Assembly (NCBI GenBank): GCA_030046135.1 | Contig: JASIEC010000091.1 | Location: 1-5,533, forward strand | Direction of reading: 5' to 3' | Length of the DNA stretch: 5,533 nucleotides | From: Thermoplasmata archaeon | GTDB lineage: Archaea > Thermoplasmatota > Thermoplasmata > Lutacidiplasmatales > UBA184 | Shown here: piece by piece, positions 1 to 5,511 of the stretch | Position numbering within the stretch: position 1 is the first letter of the stretch | How the letters are laid out: the number at the start of each line of letters is the position of its first letter | The notes under the pieces: generated by a model | Told to the model about the DNA's origin: nothing | Databases searched by the model: none | The model's input: only the letters and a program-made list of their open reading frames with translations | Program-made: the position numbers and the translations under genes

Positions 1-77
1 AGGTACTCCGCGAGGTACGTCGCGAAGCGCTCCCGCCCGATCCCCCGCACTCTCAGCCAGTCACCGTTGCCTGCCAC
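1..77 (-). CDS. Unidentified protein, N-terminal 25 codons only (runs off left edge)
   Basis: This is the start of a gene that continues beyond position 1. From a GTG at 77-75 the frame stays open to the edge and begins VAGNGDWLRVRGIGRERF, followed by an acidic, aromatic stretch ending AEY. A GAGAGGG ribosome-binding site at 92-86 lies 8 bases upstream, matching the 8-9 base spacing seen at other starts on this strand. The start overlaps the last 17 bases of the TrmJ-like gene, so the two are probably co-transcribed and translationally coupled. An alternative GTG start lies at 50-48, nine codons in. The RGIGRERF stretch faintly resembles a helix-hairpin-helix turn (GIG followed by a helix), but 25 residues are too few to assign a family. 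I do not recognise the protein. Confidence 0.5.
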   Translation of the reverse strand, partial: MAGNGDWLRVRGIGRERFATYLAEY

Positions 78-813
78 GTTCGGAACCCTCTCGCCGTAAG
101 CGAAGCTCGAGGCTCTTCCAGAGCCCGAGCATCATCCGGTACTCCGCCTCGGTGGGCGTCGCCCGGCCGAGGACGCGACGAAACAGGAGGATTAAACCCC
201 GTCGTTTGTGCGCCGGGTAGCCGATCCGGGCGAGGATCTCGCCGAGCCGGCGGAGGAACAGCTCCTTCTCCGAGCCCGCGAGCTCGAGCGACTCGGGGGC
301 CGGCGTCGACTCGGGGTCGGCGGGGCCGCGGGCCCGGTGCACCGCGTAGAGGACCACCGCCGCGGCGTGCGAGAGGTTGAGGGTGGGGAACTCCCGTCGT
401 GCGGGGATGTGCACCAGGAGGTCGCACCGGTGGAGCTCCTCCCGCGAGAGCCCGTTGTCCTCGGGGCCGAAGAGGAGGGCGACGCGACCGTCGACGCTCC
501 GCACGATCTCGCCGAGCCGCTCGGGGCTCACCGAGCGGCGGAGGTAGGCGCTCGAGCGCCCGGTCGAGAGGTCCGTGGTGCCGACGACGAGGTCCGCCTC
601 CCGGACCGCCTCCTCGACGGAGCCGACCCGGAGCGCCGAGGTGAGAATCGCGAGGCCCCCCATCGCCCGCCGACGGGCCTCGGCGCCGAGGCGGGCCCGC
701 GGGGCGACGAGGAGGAGGCGGTGCGCGCCGAAGTTGCGGGCGACCCGGGCGATCGCGCCGACGTTCCCGTCTTCCTTGGGACGGACGAGGACGAGGTCGA
801 GCCGGGCGTTCAC
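61..813 (-). CDS. trmJ: TrmJ-like SPOUT-class tRNA 2'-O-methyltransferase
   Basis: This 250-residue protein belongs to the SpoU/TrmH branch of the SPOUT superfamily. These enzymes use S-adenosylmethionine to methylate ribose 2'-hydroxyls; archaeal TrmJ acts on position 32 of the tRNA anticodon loop. All three SPOUT motifs are visible: motif 1 at residues 11-29 (RPKEDGNVGAIARVARNFG, with N17 and R23), motif 2 at 113-122 (LLFGPEDNGL), and motif 3 at 136-150 (IPARREFPTLNLSHA), which forms the knotted cofactor site. Residues about 180-243 form a helical, basic C-terminal extension as expected for TrmJ rather than TrmH or TrmL. I chose the GTG at 813 because it overlaps the ftsY stop as GTGA, has GGAGGG 9 bases upstream (828-823), and places motif 1 right after the N-terminus. 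An in-frame start at 852 would add 13 glycine/proline-rich residues lying inside ftsY. The family is secure; the exact tRNA target is inferred. Confidence 0.9.
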   Translation of the reverse strand: MNARLDLVLVRPKEDGNVGAIARVARNFGAHRLLLVAPRARLGAEARRRAMGGLAILTSALRVGSVEEAVREADLVVGTTDLSTGRSSAYLRRSVSPERLGEIVRSVDGRVALLFGPEDNGLSREELHRCDLLVHIPARREFPTLNLSHAAAVVLYAVHRARGPADPESTPAPESLELAGSEKELFLRRLGEILARIGYPAHKRRGLILLFRRVLGRATPTEAEYRMMLGLWKSLELRLRREGSERGRQR

Positions 814-1850
814 CCCGCCGTTCCCTCCGCGAAGAGGCGGCGGACCATCCACTCCGGGTCGAACGGGGCGAGGTCGCCGTACCCCTGCCCCGTCCCGACG
901 AAGAGGATCGGGGCCTTCGTCACGTACGTGGCACTGAGCGCGGCTCCCCCCTTCGCGTCGGCGTCGAGCTTCGTGAGGACGAGCCCCTGGACCCCGACCG
1001 CCGTCTGGAACAGCTTCGCCTGCTCCACGACGTCGTGCCCCGTGAGGGCGTCGCCCACGAACAGGACGAGCGACGGGGAGGTGACGCGGCGGATCTTCTT
1101 CGCCTCCTCGATCAGGTTCTCGTTCGTGTGCTGGCGGCCGGCGGTGTCGATCAGGACGACATCGACCCCCTTCGCGCGCGCGTGCTCCACCGCATCGAAC
1201 GCCACGGCCGCGGGGTCGCTCCCTTCCTGCTGGCGGATGACGCGGATCCCGAGGCGCTCCCCGTGGACGAGGAGCTGCTCGATCGCCCCGGCCCGGAACG
1301 TGTCCCCCGCGGCGATCACGCAGCTGAGCCCTTGGCCACCCAGCCAGCCGGCCATCTTCGCGACTGTCGTCGTCTTGCCCGTGCCGTTCACGCCGACGAA
1401 CAGGATCACGTACGGCTTCGGGGACGCCGCGCGGACCTTCCCCGGGAGGTCGAACGGCGGCTGGGCGAGGATCGAACGGACCGAGCGCTCGAGAGCGTTC
1501 TTGATCGCGTCCTCCGCCTCCACCCCCCGCCGGAGCTTCCGCCCTGAGAACTCCTTGCGAAGGTCCCGCCGGAGGCGCTCGACCACCGGGAGCGCGACGT
1601 CGGACTGGAGGAGCCCGATCTCGAGCTCGTCGAGCACGTCCTCGATCGTCTCCTCGCTGACCTTCGACCCGAAGAACCCCTCGGCGAAGACGTCCGAGTC
1701 GGACGTGGGCGAGGGCGCAGGCGCGGGAGCGCGAGCGCCGGCCTGCTCGGTCGGGCGCCGTCCGGTAGGCGGGGCGGCCTCCGTCTCCCGGGCCGGCGGC
1801 TCCGGCTCGTCGGCGCGGCCCCGAAGGCGCGCCTTAAGCGCCGCCCACAT
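810..1850 (-). CDS. ftsY: Signal recognition particle receptor FtsY (SRP GTPase)
   Basis: FtsY is the SRP receptor: it docks the ribosome-nascent chain-SRP54 complex at the membrane and, by reciprocal GTP hydrolysis, hands the chain to the Sec translocon. Of 346 residues, 1-12 form a short basic amphipathic helix (MWAALKARLRGR), probably a membrane-contact element. Residues 13-50 are an Ala/Pro/Glu-rich linker. The helical N domain spans about 55-135 and the NG GTPase domain runs from 145 to the end. G motifs are intact: P-loop GVNGTGKT (153-160), DTFRAGA (183-189), DTAGR (235-239), TKLDADAKGG (293-302) and GTGQGYGDL (319-327). There is no methionine-rich M domain, which excludes SRP54. The ATG at 1850 has GGAG 9 bases upstream and overlaps the end of the prefoldin gene by 17 bases. 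The stop shares four bases with the trmJ start. LX-prefoldin alpha-FtsY is a known archaeal gene order. Confidence 0.97.
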   Translation of the reverse strand: MWAALKARLRGRADEPEPPARETEAAPPTGRRPTEQAGARAPAPAPSPTSDSDVFAEGFFGSKVSEETIEDVLDELEIGLLQSDVALPVVERLRRDLRKEFSGRKLRRGVEAEDAIKNALERSVRSILAQPPFDLPGKVRAASPKPYVILFVGVNGTGKTTTVAKMAGWLGGQGLSCVIAAGDTFRAGAIEQLLVHGERLGIRVIRQQEGSDPAAVAFDAVEHARAKGVDVVLIDTAGRQHTNENLIEEAKKIRRVTSPSLVLFVGDALTGHDVVEQAKLFQTAVGVQGLVLTKLDADAKGGAALSATYVTKAPILFVGTGQGYGDLAPFDPEWMVRRLFAEGTAG

Positions 1851-2292
1851 CGCCCGGCGCTCCGGCGGAGCGGGAAGCGGCCTCGATCCGGCGCGAGAGC
1901 AGCTCGATCCGCTCCTCGAGGGAGCCGATCTGGCCCTCGAGGTCGTGGACCGCCCCGTCGATCCTCTCGAGGCGCTTCGCGAGGAGCTCGACGACCTCGG
2001 CCCGGTTCATCTCCACGACGACCCCGGAGCCGATGCCCAGGAGGACCGGGGCGGCGCGCGCGATCGAGCCCCGGACGTACGTCTCTCCGCCGAGCGGGAG
2101 GAGGTACTCCGACGCGGCGTCGGCCCGGTCGACCCCGTCGAGGCTCTCCCGGGCCCGGGCGTGGTCCTGGCGCGACGCCACGAGGATCTGATGCTGCTGC
2201 GCGAGCGTGTTGAGCTGGGAGCGGTAGGCGTCCAGGCGGACGAGGTCCTCCTGGATCTCCTGCTCCGTCGGAGGGGCGTGCGCCGCGCTCAT
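1834..2292 (-). CDS. pfdA: Prefoldin alpha subunit (GimC alpha)
   Basis: This 152-residue protein is the alpha subunit of archaeal prefoldin, an alpha2-beta4 'jellyfish' co-chaperone that captures unfolded nascent chains and delivers them to the thermosome in the cytoplasm. Residues about 10-58 form the first long coiled-coil helix. Residues 62-96 form the beta-hairpin core, with the family pattern EYLLPLGGETYV (62-73) and VLLGIGSGVVVEMN (83-96). Residues 97-140 form the second coiled coil, and a short Gly/Ala tail follows. Length is typical for an alpha subunit. The ATG at 2292-2290 overlaps the stop of the LX gene as ATGA. No Shine-Dalgarno is visible upstream, so translation is probably coupled to LX termination. 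The open frame continues 70 codons further upstream, but that part is antigenic noise across the LX gene: it lies in another frame and has no prefoldin character. The beta subunit is not in this window. Confidence 0.93.
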   Translation of the reverse strand: MSAAHAPPTEQEIQEDLVRLDAYRSQLNTLAQQHQILVASRQDHARARESLDGVDRADAASEYLLPLGGETYVRGSIARAAPVLLGIGSGVVVEMNRAEVVELLAKRLERIDGAVHDLEGQIGSLEERIELLSRRIEAASRSAGAPGDVGGA

Positions 2293-2477
2293 GACGGGGA
2301 GGCCACCGAGACCGAGTCGATCCGGATCCTGTGCCGCTTCACACGGTGGCACCCGCCGATCTCGGAGAGCGCCCACTCGGTCGCGACCGCCTCGGAGGGC
2401 GCCTCGTGCTCCTTCGCGAACGACTGCCAGAACCCGCGGCGGGCGTAGAACGAGCCCCGGACGGTGTACAGCGGCAT
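2289..2477 (-). CDS. rpl18a: Large-subunit ribosomal protein LX (eL20 / L18Ae)
   Basis: This 62-residue protein matches archaeal ribosomal protein LX, the short archaeal counterpart of eukaryotic L18a/eL20 in the 50S subunit. The family shape is clear: an opening beta strand MPLYTVRGSF, then a W-Q-F-KE segment (residues 17-23), an acidic/alanine helix ending in EWALSEIGG (34-42), and the basic signature HRVKRHRI (44-51). Length is close to the family's usual size. The ATG at 2477 has GGAG at 2490-2487, 9 bases upstream. The TGA stop overlaps the prefoldin ATG. In many archaea the gene upstream of LX encodes eIF6, with L31e and L39e nearby; here it is a small unknown protein instead. A 38-base gap separates it from that upstream gene and contains an A/T-rich promoter candidate. 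Confidence 0.93.
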   Translation of the reverse strand: MPLYTVRGSFYARRGFWQSFAKEHEAPSEAVATEWALSEIGGCHRVKRHRIRIDSVSVASPS

Positions 2478-2512
2478 GCGCGCCAGCTCCGGAACCGGCC
2501 ACCAGGGGGGCC

Positions 2513-2520
2513 TTCTTAAC
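2513..2520 (-). promoter_or_regulatory. Candidate TATA element for the LX-prefoldin-ftsY-trmJ operon
   Basis: On the minus strand the sequence GTTAAGAA at 2520-2513 is a rare A/T-rich island in GC-rich surroundings. Its centre is about 40 bases before the LX start codon, and an archaeal start site about 26 bases downstream would fall near 2490, just at the GGAG ribosome-binding site. It overlaps the stop codon of the preceding small gene. This suggests an internal promoter giving LX and its followers expression independent of the ThiI-like gene. The evidence is position and composition only. Confidence 0.35.
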
Positions 2521-2737
2521 CCTTAGCCGCCGGCGACGCCTCGAACCGGTCCCGCTCGCGCAACCAACGGGCCTGCCGCTCGACGAGCTCCGCCGCCGAC
2601 GACTCGGACGTCGGTCGGTTCCCGGCCCCGGGGCTGGGTCCCGAAACGCCGTCCCCGCCGCGAGGATCGGGCTCGCTCGCCTCGCGGGGTCGCGAGGGCG
2701 TCCTCTCTACGACGCGAGGCTCGTCACCCTCGTCCAT
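2516..2737 (-). CDS. Small unrecognised acidic/basic protein between the ThiI-like gene and LX
   Basis: This is a 73-residue reading frame that I do not recognise. Residues 1-48 are rich in Asp, Glu, Pro, Arg, Ser and Gly and look disordered. Residues 48-66 (AAELVERQARWLRERDRFE) look like one charged helix, with Leu, Val and Trp on one face. There are no cysteines, signal peptide or membrane segment. The case for a real gene is its start: the ATG at 2737-2735 is preceded, 9 bases away, by GAGGAGGT (2754-2747), the best Shine-Dalgarno in the window, with the same spacing as neighbouring genes. It overlaps the end of the ThiI-like gene by 31 bases and fills a gap that would otherwise be some 230 bases long in a very compact operon. 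Its open frame extends far upstream, but that part lies antisense to argS or in another frame of the ThiI-like gene and is not credible. Confidence 0.5.
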   Translation of the reverse strand: MDEGDEPRVVERTPSRPREASEPDPRGGDGVSGPSPGAGNRPTSESSAAELVERQARWLRERDRFEASPAAKG

Positions 2738-3606
2738 CGCTCCGAGACCTCCTCGTCGGTCAGTCCCACCGTGGGGGAGAACAGGACCCGGTCGGCCCAG
2801 GCCGCCCGCTCGGCGGGGTACTCGTCGATGCCGATCGGGAGAACGACCCCGTCGGCGTGCGAGCCGTCGGCGAGGCCGAGGACCGTCGACCTCCACGCGT
2901 CGCTTCCGTCGCCCACGGCGGTCACCGACGCGGCAGGATCGAACCGGGCGAGCACCTCGCGGACCATCGCTTCGCCCGACGGCGGGCAGACGAGCGCGAC
3001 CCGGCAGCCGCGCTTCATCATGAGGTAGGCCCCGAGCGCCCCCCGGGGCCCGTCCACGAGCGCCACCAGACGACCGGCGACGCCGAGCGGGAGACCTCCC
3101 GGGCCGGCGACGCGATCCGCATAGAGATACGTCCTCGGTCCGCGGACCTCGACGTACAGCTCGACGTCCGGCGCCTCGAGATCGACGGTGAGGTGTCGGT
3201 CGGCGAACCGCGCGAGGATCTCGCCCCCTAGCTCGCGCGCGAGCTCCTGGCTCGTGAACGGGTGATCGCCGGTCCGGCGGGCGCGGACGGCGAACGACGC
3301 TCCCGCGGGGAGGTACGGGGAGGCCCACGCGCCGACCCGGTCGCGGATGCCGGCGCGGTCGGTGGGGATCTCCTCGACGGCGCTCACCGAGGTGACCCCG
3401 AAGGCGCGGCGAAGGATCCTCACCGCCGCCTCGGCGTCGTCGACCTCCGCGTAGAGGTGGCCGCGGTCGGATCGGAGCCGCACCGTGTGCCCGGCCGCCA
3501 CGAACAGGTCGAGGATGTTGCGGCGCAGCCGGGACTCGAACTCCCTCCGAACGGGGGGCGACTTCAGCGCCAGCTCTCCGTAGCGTACGAGGACGAGGGG
3601 CGCCAT
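2707..3606 (-). CDS. ThiI-like THUMP protein with degenerate PP-loop domain
   Basis: This 299-residue protein aligns by eye with tRNA 4-thiouridine synthetase ThiI but appears catalytically dead. Residues 1-70 form the ferredoxin-like N-terminal domain (VRYGELALKS at 7-16; SDRGHLYAEV at 46-55). Residues about 71-165 are the RNA-binding THUMP domain (ELARELGGEIL; ELYVEVRGPRTYLYADRV at 149-166). The adenylation domain begins normally with GGLPLGVAGR (170-179) and keeps AYLMMKRG (193-200). Between these, where ThiI has SGGxDS, the residues are VDGPRG (184-189), so the ATP-binding Asp and Ser are gone. The conserved distal GDS segment is not recognisable. The protein ends early, since archaeal ThiI is usually about 370-390 residues. 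C201 and C207 are its only cysteines. There is no frameshift and the frame is well kept, so it looks like a repurposed protein rather than debris. The ATG at 3606 has no Shine-Dalgarno; the transcript may be leaderless. It leads the minus-strand gene series. Confidence 0.8.
   Translation of the reverse strand: MAPLVLVRYGELALKSPPVRREFESRLRRNILDLFVAAGHTVRLRSDRGHLYAEVDDAEAAVRILRRAFGVTSVSAVEEIPTDRAGIRDRVGAWASPYLPAGASFAVRARRTGDHPFTSQELARELGGEILARFADRHLTVDLEAPDVELYVEVRGPRTYLYADRVAGPGGLPLGVAGRLVALVDGPRGALGAYLMMKRGCRVALVCPPSGEAMVREVLARFDPAASVTAVGDGSDAWRSTVLGLADGSHADGVVLPIGIDEYPAERAAWADRVLFSPTVGLTDEEVSERWTRVTSLAS
2747..2754 (-). promoter_or_regulatory. Strong Shine-Dalgarno for the 73-residue gene
   Basis: GAGGAGGT on the minus strand closely complements the CCUCC core at the 3' end of archaeal 16S rRNA and lies 9 bases before the ATG at 2737. 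This site decides the start of the small gene. It lies inside the ThiI-like gene, where it encodes part of TDEEVSER, so coincidence is possible. Confidence 0.5.
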
Positions 3607-3662
3607 CGAGAACCGTTAAGGCGGCGGCCCCCGTAAAGCGCCTTCTCAACGGGGGGAGAGGT
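3607..3662. promoter_or_regulatory. Divergent promoter region between the ThiI-like gene and argS
   Basis: This 56-base gap separates two genes read outward. It contains two A/T-richer islands: GTTAAG at 3615-3620 and GTAAAG at 3633-3638. The second is centred almost midway, about 30 bases before the ThiI-like ATG on the minus strand (read there as CTTTAC) and about 27 bases before the probable argS start on the plus strand. Archaeal TATA boxes sit about 26 bases before the transcript start, so either gene could be transcribed nearly leaderless from it. The plus-strand segment GGGGGGAGAGGT (3651-3662) resembles a ribosome-binding site for argS. These assignments rest on position and composition only. 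Confidence 0.45.
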
Positions 3663-5456
3663 CTGACGGGGTCGGGAGCGGCGGGGCACGACGCCGACCC
3701 GTGGTCGCCGTGGCTCCGCGCGATCGCCGAGGGCCTCGAGACCGCGGGGAGGACCACGGGCGTCCCGCTCTCCCCGGAGCAGATCGCGTCGGCCCTCGAC
3801 GCGGACGGGGGCCCCGAGGCGGACGTGGCGTTCCCGGTCCACCGTGCGGCGGCCGGCGTCCGGAGGGACCCGGGGAGCGTCGCGCAGGCGCTCGCGACAG
3901 CCTTCCCTCCGAGCCCCGGAGTTCTCCCGCCGGTCGCGAACGGCGCGTACGTCAACTTCTCGATCGAGCCGGGCGAACTCGTCCGATCGACGCTCGACCT
4001 CGCGCTCGGGCGGGGGCGGGAGTACGGGCACGCCCCAAGCCTTCCGACCTCGGTCTGCGTGGAGCACACGAGCGCGAACCCGACCGGCCCGTTCCACGTG
4101 GGACGGGTGAGAAACGCGATCATCGGCGACACCCTCGCCCGGATCCTCCGGGCCTCGGGCGCTCCCGTCACCACGCAGTACTACGTCGACGACATGGGGC
4201 GGCAGGCGGCGATCATCACCTGGATCTGGTCGAAGCCGGTCTCGGACTGGCCCGAGCCGATCCGGGCCGACGCGGCCGCTCCCGGGGCGCCCGAGGAGAA
4301 GCCGGATCGCCGACGGGGCCGACCGTACCCGGCCGCGAGCGCGTTCCTGAAGCAGCACCCCGAGGCGGCGCAGGAGGTCGCGGAGGTCGTACGGACCGTC
4401 GAGTCCGGCCGCCCCCCTCCGGAGCACCGGAGGCTCGCCGAGGAGATCCTCGGTGGGATGCTCGCGTCGCTCGCTCGCCTCGGGATCTCGTTCGACGAGT
4501 TCGTCTGGGAGTCGGACCTCCTCCGGGACGGCTCGGTCGGCCGGGCTCTCGACGAGCTCCGGCGCGCGCCCCATGCCGTCCGGGAGGAGAACGGCGCGTG
4601 GGCGATCGACGCGGCGACGTACGGCCTGCCGAAGGAGTCGACGCACGTCGTCTTTGAGCGAGCCGACCGGACGAGCCTCTACGTCGCCCGGGACGTCGCC
4701 TACCATCTCCAGAAGTTCGCACGGTTCGGCCGGGCGGTCGACGTGCTGGGCCAGGACCACCAGCTCCACGCGAGGACGCTGAACGCCCTCCTCACGGAGA
4801 TCGGCGCGCCCCTCCGGCCGGAGTATGTGATCTACCAGGACATCACCGTCCCGGACGGCGGCCGCATGTCCACGCGGGGGGGCTCCGCGGTGTGGCTCGA
4901 CGATCTCCTCGACGAGGCGGTGGACCGCGCCCGAAAGGAGGTCCTCGCGAGGCGGGAGGACCTGACTCCCGCCGAGGTGGAGGCGATCGCGCGGGCGGTG
5001 GCGTCGGGGGCGATCCGGTTCCACATCGTCCGGGTCGCTCCGGACAAGCCGGTCCGCTTCCGATGGGAGGAGGCGCTGTCGTTCGAGGGCCGCAGCGGGC
5101 CCTTCGTCCAGTACGCCCACGCCCGGGCCTCGAGCGTTCTCCGCAAGGGCGGGGCGGAGACACCGCCCTATCCGTTCGATCCTTCCCAGCTCGCGGGCGC
5201 CGAGGAGCTCGGGCTCGTCCGCATCGTCTCGCGGTTCCCCCGGACCGTGGCGTACGCGGCCCGGAGCGCCCACGTCCACGCGGTCGCCGGCTACGCGCAC
5301 GAGCTCGCGGACCGATTCAACCGGTTCTACCACGCAGTGCCGGTCCTCTCGTCCGGACCGGAGCGCGCGAGTCGGATCGCCCTGGTCGCGGCGGTTCGGA
5401 CGACGCTCGCGAACGCCCTCGGGCTTCTCGCCGTGGAACCGCTCGACACGATGTGA
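3663..5456 (+). CDS. argS: Arginyl-tRNA synthetase (class Ia)
   Basis: ArgS charges tRNA-Arg with arginine using ATP and needs the tRNA for activation. From the CTG at 3663 the protein has 597 residues, typical for archaea. Residues about 10-75 are the ArgRS N-terminal (Add-1) domain. The class I signature is EHTSANPTGPFHVGRVRNAI (134-153), with HVGR in place of HIGH. YYVDDMGRQ (173-181), TSLYVARDVAYH (337-348) and VLGQDHQLHA (361-370) form the catalytic core. RMSTRGG (401-407) replaces KMSKS. GPFVQYAHARASS (479-491) and the ending VEPLDTM belong to the anticodon-binding domain. The start is uncertain. The only ATG/GTG/TTG is a GTG at 3825, but the 54 in-frame codons before it (DPWSPWLRAIAEGL onward) clearly belong to the N-terminal domain. 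The likeliest starts are CTG at 3663 or ACG at 3666, just after GGGGGAGAGGT. Automatic callers would probably give 3825-5456 (543 residues). Confidence 0.95.
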   Translation: MTGSGAAGHDADPWSPWLRAIAEGLETAGRTTGVPLSPEQIASALDADGGPEADVAFPVHRAAAGVRRDPGSVAQALATAFPPSPGVLPPVANGAYVNFSIEPGELVRSTLDLALGRGREYGHAPSLPTSVCVEHTSANPTGPFHVGRVRNAIIGDTLARILRASGAPVTTQYYVDDMGRQAAIITWIWSKPVSDWPEPIRADAAAPGAPEEKPDRRRGRPYPAASAFLKQHPEAAQEVAEVVRTVESGRPPPEHRRLAEEILGGMLASLARLGISFDEFVWESDLLRDGSVGRALDELRRAPHAVREENGAWAIDAATYGLPKESTHVVFERADRTSLYVARDVAYHLQKFARFGRAVDVLGQDHQLHARTLNALLTEIGAPLRPEYVIYQDITVPDGGRMSTRGGSAVWLDDLLDEAVDRARKEVLARREDLTPAEVEAIARAVASGAIRFHIVRVAPDKPVRFRWEEALSFEGRSGPFVQYAHARASSVLRKGGAETPPYPFDPSQLAGAEELGLVRIVSRFPRTVAYAARSAHVHAVAGYAHELADRFNRFYHAVPVLSSGPERASRIALVAAVRTTLANALGLLAVEPLDTM

Positions 5457-5477
5457 GGCAGGACCGCGGCGCCGGGT

Positions 5478-5495
5478 CGGGGCCGAGCGGCCCCG
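5478..5495. other. GC-rich stem-loop downstream of argS
   Basis: CGGGGCC, a GAGC loop and GGCCCCG form a perfect 7-base-pair hairpin starting 22 bases after the argS stop. No T-run follows on the plus strand, so it does not look like a classic archaeal U-tract terminator. It could protect or pause the argS mRNA 3' end. In such GC-rich intergenic DNA a hairpin of this size may also arise by chance. Confidence 0.3.
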
Positions 5496-5511
5496 CGCGG
5501 CCGCCCCCGAG

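Noticed and set aside
1..2110. AGGTACTCCG occurring both at 1-10 and at 2102-2111
   Set aside because: A 10-base match in two coding regions that both encode an E-Y-L stretch on the minus strand; it does not extend further and looks like coincidence.
208..2448. A 746-codon plus-strand open frame antisense to trmJ, ftsY and prefoldin
   Set aside because: Its translation is low-complexity Arg/Gly/Ala/Asp with no family features, while the opposite strand carries clear conserved proteins. Long antisense frames are expected in very GC-rich coding DNA, where stop codons are rare.
2293..2502. A 70-residue N-terminal extension of prefoldin alpha
   Set aside because: It overlaps the LX gene in a different frame, has no prefoldin character, and the ATG at 2292 makes a clean ATGA overlap and gives a normal-length subunit.
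2738..4174. Upstream extension of the 73-residue gene to a 552-codon frame
   Set aside because: The extension runs out of frame through the ThiI-like gene and antisense into argS, and is compositionally a shadow. Only the part after the ATG with the strong ribosome-binding site is credible.
3701..4657. A 318-codon plus-strand frame starting GTG at 3701, considered as an alternative argS start
   Set aside because: It is in a different frame from the ArgRS motifs and its translation is Arg/Gly/Pro-rich noise.
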